In this document: piece after piece, positions 26,817 through 39,628 of the stretch
How positions within the stretch are numbered: the stretch's first letter is position 1
How the letters are laid out: each line of letters opens with the position of its first letter
Source of the DNA: Membranipora membranacea
Taxonomy: Eukaryota; Bryozoa; Gymnolaemata; Cheilostomatida; Membraniporidae
NCBI GenBank assembly: GCA_914767715.1
Contig: OU612065.1
Location: forward strand, 33,294,001-33,358,000
Length of the DNA stretch: 64,000 nucleotides
Reading direction: 5' to 3'
Position numbers and translations under genes: made by a program
The notes under the pieces: model-generated
Database searches by the model: none
Told to the model about the DNA's origin: nothing
Seen by the model: only the letters and a program-made list of their open reading frames with translations

Positions 26817-29800
26817 ATGGCTGCTCTTAACCAGGGTGGGGGCAGTAGGTCAAGATGTTATCTCTGGGGGCAGTCAGGAAATCATCAGCTTGGCTTTGGT
26901 AAGTTTAAACACTATAATACATGTGAGAATCTAATATTCTCTGGTTACACAGTAGGACTACCGCATAGCTACTCACCTATCGCTTGCCTAGTGTTTATTT
27001 TATGTTTCCTTTTAACAATAAGCGATGATCGTTTAATAGAGCATATATATTACCTAGTGTAGGCTATGTTGGTATCTCATTATGTCTTGTTTTCTCAAGC
27101 GGTATGACTTAAGATTTTTCATAGTTTTAATATTCAAGTAGTCTTCTTTGATTTCTTTGATCTGAGTGACATGATAGGCTATGAGATTTTAATTTGTATA
27201 ATTGTAGATCCAAACGAAGATGGTTACATAGAGACACCAACACAGAATTTATCAGTAGATGGTTATGTGGTGACTGCCGCTGCACTAGGCTCCTCCCACA
27301 GCCTCATTCTCACCTCCTCGGGATTACTTAGCTTCGGTAACAATGAACAAGGCCAGCTCGGCAGGTCAGGTGACCCAAGCAAACCAGGTATGTCAGGAAC
27401 CAAACTTGTTGTGTTTGATTTTCATATTCACAATGTTGAGCTGTTATTGGTAGCTCAACAATGTTCCAAGTATATTGGTAGCCTACCAATATACATGGAA
27501 CAAAATATCACACCATAAAAAGTCGAATGGAGTTAATAACCTTGTAATACACCTGTTGCATCAAGCAGAAAGAAGTGAGGGCTAAAGGTAATTGTATGCA
27601 TCAGAACTTGGAAAATAGTTTGGAAGTATTAAGGTGTGTGACCTGAATTTTGATGTAGTGAGTTTAGGAGAACTTGTGATGTACTCTATACTTGAATCTA
27701 ATGTCTGGGCTAGTGTTTGTTTCCTGCGGAGCTCCCACACTGGGTCTATTGTCTCACATTTCACCTGGGGTTTTTTTCATGCAGCACATGTAGATGAGTT
27801 ACGTCGAGTCAGAATTGTAGCCGTAGCTGTCGGTGAGACTCATAGTCTAGCCTTAGCTTCTGACGGAGCTCTGTACAGTTGGGGGAGTAGTCAGTACGGC
27901 CAGTGTGGTCACAAATCCTGCTCAGTCTTCAATACACCAACGTAAGCCACGTATGGGCTCTGAGTGCATGGAAATAGCAGCTCAGACTCCTTTTAATTTT
28001 TCCACTCATGTGCCGTACTTTTGATGACGTCATCCTATTCCGGGGATGGATATTAGAATTAGACAATAAAGAAATTTCAAACTATCTAGGAGACAACTTC
28101 TCACAAAATAATATGAAACTGTTATCCGAGGGTTGAAAACCTTAAATTGTTCTTTTTTTATCACTACTTACGACAAAAAAAAACTGGTGTTTTTCAACCA
28201 ACTTTCTTGAACTTTTCGCATCATATATTTTTTATATTATAAGGTATGGAAACCATATTACCAAAAGAAAACTTTATTTAAAAATAAAGAATTGTTTGTT
28301 ATTTCAGGAAAGTAGAGTTTCCTACATCTAGTCATGTAACACAGATAGCGTGTGGAGAATATCACTCTGTAGCATTATCTAACGGTAAGCATGGCTTTTA
28401 TTATACATACTTTTCTGTTGGCTTTTTTATGACATAATGCGTTTGTACCACTATGCAGGAAAGAACATCACATTCGTAGCTGCCCAAGTCACAAATCAGT
28501 TTCTAATACAATGATGAGGAAAAGTTCTGTGGAAAAGATGTGTAGACCTGCCAATAATCATGAGGCCATCCCATCTCACTCGGCCTGCACTTTTGAGTAA
28601 GCACACTGATAATAAATGGTTTATTTAATTTTTACACAGATGGTGCCATATACACATGGGGCTCTAACCAATTCGGACAGCTCGGACACGGCCCGGTCAA
28701 ATCTAGTTTTATATGTACCCCTCAGTGTGTGGAGTCTATCCGACCTTTGAACTTTATGAAGATTTCAGCTGGTGGAACTCACTCTTTTGCGCTCACCTCG
28801 TCTGGTGCTCTGTTCGGTTGGGGCAGAAACAGGTGAGTTTGATGATGATTGCTTGGTTTAGTAAATTCAAGACTGACTTTTTAGTTCATAATGAATATCT
28901 GCGTTTTCTTATCTCTTTGACTTGAGCTGTTAAAAAACCACTTGGTGGGTAAATTTGCTCAAATTAATAAAAAATAACTGATTTATATTTTGCATTCATA
29001 TCAATATCACAGGGTTAACAGAATGACTATACCCTACTGACCATAATAATTCGCCGGCGCCTAATTCTCGGAGGGCACATCTCCAACTTTTTTCACTAGT
29101 CTTAATTATTCACGGATTTCAGGCCCGCGAATTTCTGGTAAGTTTGTCCAAGATGAGACGATTTCAAGCTTTTAACTCAACTACAAAAATCCCTTCCCCG
29201 GGAGTAGAACCTGGGTCATTCTGCATGCCAAGCTAATGTCATACCACTGGGCCAGCATTACTGTGGTGTCATGAAAGAATATACACGAACATACTAAGTA
29301 TTATTAAACCACTTGAAAACATAAGGTCAGTAGGGTATCTTATGTATCAGTAATCAGTAAATTACATTTTGGACACTTTTTATTGTCCACATACCAAGAG
29401 ATCCAACTGATTTCAGTAAATTTCTGTGGACTTCTTCTGACACAAAGAGTGGCGCAGAAAATGTTTTAACCACCCCAAATCAAATGAGTGCATCACTTCA
29501 AAGGAAGTTAAGTTTTGCTAATTTGTTTCTCTTTTAGTAATGGACAGCTTGGTATCGGAACCAGTGAAGATTGTCCTTTTCCTGTTTGCTGTCGAGCTCT
29601 TAGAAAGCAGAAGATAAAATATATATCATGTGGTCTCAATCATACTGCTGCCCTCACTAAGGTATGTATACATAACACATGATCAAATCTTATATCATAG
29701 TTACACAGTGTCAGCAAACTGTAATTAGAGATAGCTGATTATTAAATTGGTGATGTTCAGGTGCTGCATGTTATATTTTATATTCATTTATGCATGCCTA

Positions 29801-32800
29801 GGAAACTATCTCAATATTGTATATTAGAAAGCAGGTTAATTATGCTCATTCGCTATTTTCTCCTTGTTCCATGACATTGTTTGTAATGAAGGGTTACTTG
29901 TGGAATAGTTGAGCCTTCTGGATGCCACCCTGCTACTGATTTCCATTTCCCATGCATCCAATCTCACAATACACATTCCTGCTATGCAAATATATATCGC
30001 TGATTTACTAACAGTGATCTGACCATATTTTATCCTCTTTGTCACATTTATTAGGATGGCGGTGTTTTCACGTTCGGAGCAGGCGGTAACGGCCAGCTTG
30101 GACATAATCAAACTCAAGATGAGTGGCTACCTAAAAAAGTATTTGAGTTGATGGGATCAGCTGTCACTCAAGTTATATGTGGCAGGTTAGTATATGACTT
30201 CCCTCTGCAGCGCTAATGCATTAGACATATAGTTTATATACCCATAATAACCATTAAATCGTATAACTCATCTCAGACCTCCTTCAAACTGGCCGAATGT
30301 GTTGAGCGATGCACTGGATTCGAAGAAAATGACAGATGTAAATTATTTTGTTTGATATGCTAGGAAATTCTCCGTACATTTGGATCATGAATGATGGATG
30401 AATTAACGGGTCGGTTTCATTTTTGCACCAAAGTCATTTTGATAACCATTTTAATTTCGAAAGCAAATCATTTTCATAGCAAAATAAATTCAAGTTTTGT
30501 CCTGCTATGGCCAAGTCTTAGATTATTGGACCTTGGTCCTATTGAATCAGCATACCATCTTTATTGCTGCATAAAGTTACATATTCAGATTATGATGGTT
30601 ACACTATTCTTCCGTGTCGATGACTAAGTGATTAGTCATGGATAGGGGTTGTCAATTTATATGGTTGTCAGTAATATCTAAAATGATCTGTCTAGCTCTG
30701 GAGGACATTCAATTTGCATAGCAATCATGCTGCATAATTGATGATACCGATCGATCGACTGCTATGTTTTTTACAGATACTCAGATAAAACCTCACAATC
30801 ATTTTTAGTGTCGCTACACTGTGATATTTTGTGAGAAACCTTGACGTTACTTGTCTCTTTTTTCGTATCAGTAAGGGTCTGGTGACTCGATAATGTTGTG
30901 CTTCGCTTGGAATCGAACACAGGACCTCACAAATGAAAGTCCCATGCCCTACCCATTGCACCACGGCCACGCCCAACTCAAATAATATTTATTCACCATT
31001 ACAGGCACCATACTTTAGCCCATGTACCATCCAGTGGTAGAGTTTACTCGTTTGGACTGGGAGTATACGGACAGCTTGGTCTATCAGATACAAACAAGAG
31101 AAGTACCCCGTGTAGTATTAACGCTGTGTGGCTGAGTAACGGAGTGACTTACCCAGTAACATTCACTGTCAGGCTTATAGCAGCAGGCAGTAATAGTAGT
31201 CTAACCTACGTCGAGGATCAGGTAAGATTATAATTCATCATCTATTCAGCACAAATTATGTGAATTAAGCCATTGATGAGGCCATCTGAACAAGAGTATA
31301 TCTGCCTGTGGAGGTTGAAGGCACGATGATATATTAATGTTATATATTCTTTCTTGGTTTAGCAGTATTGATCTTTGTTGTGTTCATGCTTTTTGAAACC
31401 TGGAGGTACTGCCTTGATGGATTGTGTAAACCAAGAACTCCTCCATTATAGTGTTTAGTGTATGGTACTGAGAGATTTTAATCCAACAATAATGAGCTCC
31501 ACCTTGACCTGAAATCTTGGGAATTCCAGACTTGACTTGCTCAGTAATAGTAATTGATAGCGATGTCCAAATTTTGTATTGTCAAAGCTTTGGGTATGTG
31601 TAGTACACAAGTGAGATTTTTCGCTATGTGTTTATTTTACAATAGGCAAATCCAAGTACAGGGACGATAGATCAGAGAGGAGCTCCTCATACACAAATAG
31701 AGCTGAGCAGTAAAACTATATCAGAGCTTGTCTCATGTGGTACCGGTACATCTCATGTTACACCAGACCTCGAGAGGTATGTGTAGACATTATGTACCTT
31801 CATATTTGATGTAGGTGTTTATTTTCTCCAGGTTGTAATCATCTCAACATACACCCCTTACTACCACTCTTTCTCTGGGATCGTCGTAGTGAGAACCCAA
31901 CCTCCCTGCAATTTAAGCTTGGCTGCAAAAAGGACAACCAGAGAAAGATATTATTGTCACTGTTGTTTTCTACACCACCCTATAAGTTGCCTTGGGAATT
32001 TGAGGATCAGTTCAGTTCTGAAGAACAGTATATCTACAAATACTGTGAGATTCGAAGTCCAATCACTGATTGCCTACAGGGTGTTGGGGCCTAGGTTATA
32101 CATGGTTTACTTTGATGTACTTTTGCTTGAATTTAAATGTTTCTCTTGTTTTATTGTAGCACACTGAAGGGACTGTTTGTATATCCATCTATATGGAATG
32201 GTGCTTTCCTAAACGAGTAAGTGTCATTATCATTCAGCTGTCATTTCATTGGCATAACATCTCAAATGCAGCTATTACCATGCCTGTGTCTCAATAGCTC
32301 TAATTGCTCCACCATCAATTACCAGCTCAGCCATTGATAGGTTAGTGATACTACTGCTACCCCTCTCCCTTCTTTGCCTTCCAGCTGATAAATAACTTTT
32401 GACTAAGTATAACCATACCTATATTCTCTTGATTCTCAGCTCTGCCGATGAGACTGGCTGCAGCTCCTCACATCATGGTATAGATTTAGATAAAGCTAAA
32501 GAGGAACTGAGTAAGCTACAGAATATCACAAATACTATTCTCTCACAACTGGTCAGTATGTCTTATGCTTTTAGTCATAGTTTTAGACAAAAATGTTTAA
32601 GATATACCAGCTGGGCGATTGCTATTGTAACAAGTTAAAAAAATTGCTCTAAATACTCAGTTGACAAATAAACATATCTTTTATTCCTCAGTCTTCTCCC
32701 GCAAAAAAAATTCGATGAGAAGACTAGCTTCGATGCCATCTTCTGTAGCATTAACCCCTGAGTTATGCTAAGCGAAATCACCTGTTAGTAGTAGATATAT

Positions 32801-35800
32801 ATGAATATAAATATATCAGTGATTGTTAACTATCCTTCTGTTTTCATTCTGTTAGATCGAGGGGTGTATAGAGCGGGCTCTGCTGCCCTCACTGAAGGCA
32901 CCTGTACCCGATGTTGAGGCTTTAAGAGCTTTCCTGGTCATCCCTTTTATACCCCTCTTCAATAATCCATCTAACTACGCCACTGTGCACAGCCAGTATG
33001 GTAACGCACTGCTCAATATGGACGCTAAGGCTGCTAAAGTAATAGGTAAGTCAACAATATTAACATCTCAGTAGCCTTTAAAACAAAGCGAAGCAAAACT
33101 GAGGAATCCCTCAGCTTAATCCCCTTCCAACCCCTATATATGATCAGCAGCCCTCTTAAAACAATGATTAGTGATTCACTTGAAGAAACCAGTGCACAGA
33201 CTAAGACTCAAGAATACTATTTTAATTACGTTCCAAGCTGGAAGAATATAGATGGTTCTTTTTTGCAGATAAGTGGTTTTTACACATAGCTAGGAGACAT
33301 TTTCGTCACTACTTGTTCACGTTCAAAAAGACTGTCTCATACATCCTCACTATGAACCCTGCTAACACAGAGTACGAGGTGATAGTTCGACAGCGTGGTA
33401 TGCATATAGGACTGGAGGTCATGAAAAGATTGTATGAGGTATATATTCTCTAAACTGTGTTCTGTTCTTTTTGAAGACAATGTGATAAAATCTTGAATCA
33501 ATATTTGGAGGGTCTCACCTGGGGTCCTTAGCATAACCTTCGTTAGAGATCTCTCAGCAGGAGGCTTTGCTGTTTATCAAATACGAATATCATGCATGTT
33601 CCAACCCACATCAACACCACCCCTCATTTTTACTCACCAATGTGTATAACTACAAAGGCTTATTTGTGTAATATAGGTTAATGAAAGAGAAGACAATGAA
33701 CAGAAAGTGAACTGTGCTGACTTCTACATACCAGAGATATCAGACCATGTGGATATTAAATCAGATTACTATAACTGGTATCATAAAACACACCTGGTGA
33801 GTGGCAGATTGCACCTTATGCATAGGGAAAAATACCATATCTAAATCGGATGATTATCCAGTGGCGCTAAAATTCTGCTCAAACTTAACTAATATGGAAC
33901 CACACAGAGCAGTTTCCGGTTCCTGTTATATTTAGCCTGTGCTTTATCATTATTACCGCAACTGCTTTGAACCTCCCCTAAACTGAAGTGTAACTCAGCT
34001 AATAGTCAGCAACTAATTTGGGTTTTGCATTGCTGATGCTGCATAGCACATTCTTAACTACCCATTGATGCATTGCTGCGAAACCCTGGTTGCCCTTTAA
34101 CCATTGAATCTACCTTTATTGATAGTCAATTTACCATAACTTCGTACGATATCTTTTGCTCTAATGTGTCTATTGATAACCGATGTTCCATGTTTCATTA
34201 GCATAATGTGATAGAATTACATAACTTGATTTAATTGTCAAGCAAGTTTTAGAATTCAATGTACAATTCAGAATTGTCTGTCCAGTGTGAAAGAGGAGGC
34301 AAATCTTCATCCACTCCCCAGATACCCGTTATTTGACAACTAAGCTAAAATCTCTAGTTGAAGTCACTCATTCTACTATGAATTGAATTGTATTATTGTT
34401 TTAGACAAAGCAAGGCCAGCCTCTGCTGTCCTTCTGTAACTATGCATTTGTATTTGATGCTCAAGCCAAGACAGTATTACTTCATACAGATGCTCTCATC
34501 CAGATGCAGGTATGATATGACATGACCAAACTTCTGTTTCCTGTGTCTATATTTTTCTAAGTGATACCAATTGCCTGTATAACTAGTCACTGCCATTTTT
34601 CCTGCTGAGTAATTCAAAGTGTCATCTCGGGCAAAAGGACATTCCCATAGCTGTTTGGCTCAATCAGGTAGTATAGTTATATTTGTTACGACTGTCTTGA
34701 TTCCTTCACAAGTACTGACAGGAATTTAGAGATAAACATTTTAGTAACCTATGAATAAGAAGAGGTTCTCTTTGTGTTGACCTCAGTGGGGAGTCTTTCA
34801 ACATATCCTAAGTGAACAATTTGGCAACAAATTTTCCAATAGTAATTTTAGCAGAGTGATAGTGATAGCTTGCTTTAAAAAGCATCGCTCAATCTAATTG
34901 AAAGACCCACCTTGCTTTTTGTACTTCTGCGGGAAACGTCTTGTTAATTTGTTCATATTGATTTATCTTTAACAGCAAGCTATAGACCAGGCACACAGAC
35001 TGAATCTGATAAATATCCTCTCCTCTGCTGAGATTGATCCTGTACACCCATGTCTAGTTATAAATGTATCTCGGGATAATCTTGTACATACTACTCTACA
35101 ATCACTGAACAACCACGGCAGTGCTGATCTCAAGAAACCACTCAAGGTATGAACACTGCATATACAATACATATAAAATACGTTTGCAATGCATATACAG
35201 TCAAAACATATACAAATTTCCCACACATACTCTATACATGAAAATGTACAGCTTTGCATGTGATACTGTATAAGAATATATGTGTTGTATGGCAAATTCT
35301 TTTTTATACTTCAATAATGTCAATGGAAATAATGAAGCCCTTGCTGGAGGTGATTCTGTTATTTTTAAAACATAATTCCCTGACTTGATTATGAATCATT
35401 ATAGTGGTTTGTCATATTTGACTCTTGATTCAAGTCTCAGAAGTTGAAATTTCTACATTTACAGGGTGTAATTTAAAATCTTGGTATAATGTTAAGAGAT
35501 GTAGAAAAGAACTGTTTATAAAATTTGTAAATCCTCTTTTAACATACATGTTATGAATTTCATAGCAACGCAATACTTTCTGTCATTAAATCTGCCTCAT
35601 ATTTTCACAGGTACAGTTTAAGAATGAGGAGGCAGTAGATGAAGGAGGCGTGAGGAAAGAGTTCTTTATTCTCATACTTAGGGAGGTTCTCGATATAAAA
35701 TATGGAATGTTCCAGAATTATGATGAGTCGCGGTTACTCTGGTTTAACGCTCTGACTTTTGAGGATGACATGGCTATGTATGGACTTATAGGAATATTGT

Positions 35801-38482
35801 GTGGATTGGCGATATATAACGGCACTATCATTGATCTTCCATTTCCATTAGCTCTCTATAAGAAATTGTTAGATAAACCCGTCAACTTAGATGACTTACG
35901 GGAATTAGATCCACAACTCGGCAAGTAAGTAGTGTCTTTGTTTCCAGCTCATTAAGTCCATGTTGGTCATCAAGGAAAGACTACCTATGCTTACTATGAG
36001 AGAAACTTAACGACTTCAACTGACAATGAACACACTACGAATTGTGGTATCACAATATCTGTTCCTGTTATTAAATTCTTTTTAATAATTCACTACATTT
36101 CAATGTACTAATTAACAATTATTAATAAATGAATTTTTTTGTTAGTGTCATTATATTATAAAGGTTGCAAAATCCATTTGGGAACCTGAAGCGGCAAGCG
36201 TTACAATTTCTTAGTCTTAGGAAACCTTCGCGTTATTATGGTGTGATAACGTCAATATGTCTGTGTATGTTATAATTTATTATAAGAGATTGTCTTCTCT
36301 ATTGTTGTGAGGGATTAATTGTGAATAATTGATAACAAATACGAGATTGTGCAACCTCTTTAATATGTAATGATGTATCAATTGTAGAAGTATGCAGGAT
36401 TTGCTGGATTATGATGGCGGGGATGAAGCTGATGTGTTCTGCCTGAATTTCTCCGTATCCCTGAATGTGTTCGGTCAGGTTACCAGTCATGACCTCATAC
36501 CTAATGGTCAAAACATCACCGTCACTCACGAAAACAAGTATGTGCTGAAAATATAGTTGGCCCACTTGGACACTTCGAAACGTTGAACAAATGTACACTT
36601 TCATACTTGGGTCAGTTGTGCGCTTGTGGACATAGACGCATGTACATTTGCGCACATAAAGTGTGGGCCACATGTACACATGAACATTTGGAGCAAAGCC
36701 TCATCAGTAGTGATTGTTCAATCTATACATCTAATTGTCACAAGAGGACACTGAGAATAATCATAAGAGCAAATTGTGTTATTGTACCGTAAACAACATT
36801 GCCCGAAGAACTCTTTTCAATGGTAGTGCTCTCTTAGTTGAGAAAACATGATGAAAACTCACTTATGTTTGATACCATGACATCCCATTAGAACCCCTGT
36901 GTCAGTTATCTATTCAGCAGCGATGTATACACTATGCATTCTTTACCATACACTTGTTTATTATAGACAAGAGTACGTCAATCACTACATATCCTATATT
37001 TTCAACACATCCATACATCGCATGTTCTCAGCATTCTACGATGGATTCCATAAAGTCTGCGGTAGCAAAGTACTGGTAAGTTCTAACCATTTATGATCAT
37101 GTACAGAGCATTCAATTCATATACTCCTCTTTTCCAACACCACCATGTGCAATTCTACACTTAAATATAATGTATATCATTATGTATTATATATAATAAT
37201 ATATTGACATTGTTGATGATATAGGAAAAATGAGCATTCATTCAGTGGCAGTGATCACAATTTTCTCATCGGCAAAATGTTTTCACTCTTTTATTTTATA
37301 GGTTCTGCGATTTCTTTACTTCAATTTCAGACCCATATACAGTCTCGCAATGTTTTTTTATCTATTTCAGTCATTTTTTCACCCTCTGGAGCTGCAGGCT
37401 ATGGTTGTTGGTAACGAGGTTTATGATTGGGAGGAACTAGAAAAGGTAAGGTCTAAACTACTTCACACAATAACAGTATGACTGATTTTATTGTAAATGT
37501 TATACACTATTTCCCTATGGGAATAGAGTGTTGGTTGTGACTGTGACACTTACCAATAGAGTGTTGGTTGTGACTGTGACACTTACCATGCAGCTATCAG
37601 CATGATCATCTAAATGTCTCACCACTCAACCTGCTCAGGGTAAACCTGGCCTAGCTAGTTTGAGGCCCAAATTAATATGGCATCTTCTCTCCTAATTGCA
37701 GAACTGTGAATATAAAGGAGAGTTTTACAGACTTCACCAGACTATAGAATATTTTTGGGAGGCGTTCTATGAGCTGTCTCAGTCAGAGAAAAAACAGTTT
37801 CTTCGTAAGTACCAAATCATCCGCATCCTCAAATCAACAGCATTTCAGTAAAGTTGCCATATTTGGTTCATTATCATTGCTTAGGGATTCTTATCACATT
37901 TACTCATCTTGTTAGACGCATCAAGCATGTATACATGTATCGCATATCAGGGATTTCAGATTGTAGTGAAAATACTTTGTGTGCATATCATAATGATATA
38001 TGTACGCATATATGTTACAGGATTTCTGACTGGGTGTGACAGAATACCGATTCAAGGCATGAATTCGCTCAAGGTGAGTAACTCTGTGCTTCTAATGTAG
38101 TGTTGCTGCTTTTTCCCGTTAGTGGTTTATTAAAATAGGAAGTTGTCTCCCTCTAGAACATAAAAGGAAAACCCCTCCAAAGGTAATTCAAATTGCATGC
38201 TCCATCGTCCCCTTTGAACATTTTAATCAATCGTAGCTAACTGAAGAGTTCATCCAATGAGATTTTATTATCTGCAAATTTCGTTTTTGTTAAAGTAATG
38301 ACTCTAATTCTTCTCACCTACAGATGATAATACAGCCAGTACAAGTATCAGAGGACTATCTCCCCGTGGCTCATACCTGTTTTAATCTACTAGACTTACC
38401 TGTCAGATATTCAGCTAAAGATAAAATGACTCATAAACTGAGAAATGCCATAGAGAACGCTGAGGGCTTCGGTCTCGTCTGA
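26817..38482 (+). CDS. HERC4: Small HERC E3 ubiquitin ligase, HERC4-like, complete 23-exon gene
   Basis: Exons: 26817-26898, 27208-27387, 27785-27941, 28308-28384, 28640-28832, 29538-29661, 30055-30185, 31005-31221, 31646-31776, 32160-32216, 32440-32551, 32856-33045, 33269-33438, 33677-33796, 34405-34509, 34976-35146, 35611-35924, 36388-36537, 36967-37075, 37371-37445, 37702-37804, 38021-38073, 38324-38482. They total 1059 codons, close to the roughly 1050-residue length of vertebrate HERC3/4. The N-terminal 380 or so residues are RCC1 repeats (for example LYSWGSSQYGQCGH, VFTFGAGGNGQLGH); the C-terminal third is the HECT domain. There EGGVRKEFF, LAIYNGTIIDL and the active-site segment LPVAHTCFNLLDLP are clear; the thioester cysteine is codon 1026 (38378-38380). 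The protein ends EGFGLV, like vertebrate small HERCs. Family role: ubiquitin transfer to substrates held by the RCC1 propeller. The ATG at 26817 has a good context (A at -3, G at +4); an in-frame ATG at 26796 would add seven residues. Confidence 0.95.
29029..29338 (-). mobile_element. MITE-like element with 14-base inverted ends and an internal tRNA-like segment
   Basis: The segment begins ATACCCTACTGACC (29029-29042) and ends with its exact reverse complement GGTCAGTAGGGTAT (29325-29338). Inside, read on the minus strand, about 29260-29170 contains GGCCCAGTGGTATGAC (A-box-like) followed by GGTTCTACTCCCGGG (B-box-like), in the spacing of a tRNA. It lies in the HERC intron between the exons at 28640-28832 and 29538-29661. 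The inverted ends suggest a DNA element; the tRNA-like core suggests a SINE. The two may be nested. Confidence 0.6.
30770..30976 (-). mobile_element. tRNA-derived SINE in a HERC intron
   Basis: On the minus strand from about 30976 the sequence reads GGCCGTGGTGCAATGGGTAG (A-box region) and then GTGTTCGATTCC (B-box) about 50 bases on, at tRNA spacing. The cloverleaf stems do not pair well, so it is not a working tRNA gene. A tRNA-unrelated body follows to about 30770. The head ends 28 bases before the HERC exon at 31005. Confidence 0.6.
37522..37588. repeat. Perfect tandem duplication of a 33-base unit
   Basis: Bases 37522-37554 are repeated directly at 37555-37587 without visible change. It is intronic in the HERC gene. 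It looks like a recent duplication or a minisatellite at its birth. Confidence 0.9.
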
Positions 38483-38501
38483 GTCACGTGGTCACATGAT
38501 C

Positions 38502-38629
38502 ACATGGGCACACGGTGACATGGGCACACGGTGACATGGGCACACGGTGACATGGGCACACGGTGACATGGGCACATGGTGACATGGGCACACGGTGACA
38601 TGGGCACACGGTGACATGGGCACATGGTC
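38502..38629. repeat. 16-base minisatellite, eight copies, after the HERC stop codon
   Basis: Unit ACATGGGCACACGGTG is repeated eight times in register, with a CACATGG variant in some copies including the last. It begins 20 bases after the HERC TGA (38480-38482), so it should be transcribed in the 3' untranslated region. Each unit contains GGTG/CACG-type palindromic parts, so the transcript could fold. Confidence 0.9.
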
Positions 38630-39628
38630 ACATGTTACCTTAGCCTTAGTTTTCTTTCAGTCATCCTACACTCACTGTTCATATACGTACCCCCCTCCAT
38701 CTTCTTCCTTACCCCTGTTTGTTAAGCTTGCTCAGCCTATGTTAACTTCTAACTTATTGCCAAAGACTTTTTTTCACCAAAATTATTTTTTACAAACTGC
38801 AATTTACCACATAACTCACTTGGCTTTCCTATCATCACTGTGATACATGAACTGGCAAGTTAATATGAAAGCTTTGCACACCTGCGTAACGCAAATACAG
38901 TTTTGTAACCACTTGAGTTTTGTTGCAACAGTGCAATGAATTCTTTTTCATCCTAATACAACAGCTCTTACTCCAAATACTGTCCCACTCTGTTGGGATC
39001 ATTGGATCAAAATTTCACTATTCAAATGAAATGGTAAAACCGCACCAATCTTATCTAATATCTTTTGGTTAAACAATACCATAGAAAATGCAAAACACAT
39101 ATAGATGATTCACTGGGCTGGGCTTGAAGGTAGTTTGATGTTGATTTGTTTGTGATCAGCTGGACAATGACCAATGTATATAACAAGCACATATTTTCTA
39201 TACAAACTTCCTAAAACAAGTAATGAGCGCACACTTATGACTGGAACTGATGTTGGTTTCATGAAGAAGAAAAAGATTAATGAGCAAGTTACATAGTGTG
39301 GGGCCTCCGTTATTTCCATAGAAAAGGAAAGTCTCCCTTTTGTATTATGTTTATTTCATATTTATTTTAATTCTGATGGTGACCCTTGGATCACAAAGTG
39401 TACATATTCGTGAACATTATCACAGACCCCAAACCCCAATTACAGTAACAAAACATTATGCTAGACTGGTGATTGAAATCAAAAACTTACTCCAGTGCTA
39501 GCTTTGCATAATACGAATTAAAATATGATGTTAGTTTTAACCATAACAAATATAAAAATAGTCGGATAGGAAAATCTTATATAGGTAGAGATTTCCTTTA
39601 TAATTATAGCTTCAAAAAATCATTCAGT
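38630..39628. other. Convergent intergenic stretch between the HERC and cysteine-module genes
   Basis: Both neighbours end here: HERC from the left on plus, the cysteine-module gene from the right on minus. No exon or repeat family is recognised. It presumably contains both 3' untranslated regions; no clear poly(A) signal was assigned. Confidence 0.45.

Noticed and set aside
29160-29270. tRNA gene on the minus strand
   Set aside because: A- and B-box-like segments are present, but acceptor and anticodon stems do not pair, and it sits within a repeat with inverted ends.
30890-30976. tRNA gene on the minus strand
   Set aside because: The B box is good but the acceptor stem fails; it is better explained as the head of a tRNA-derived SINE.
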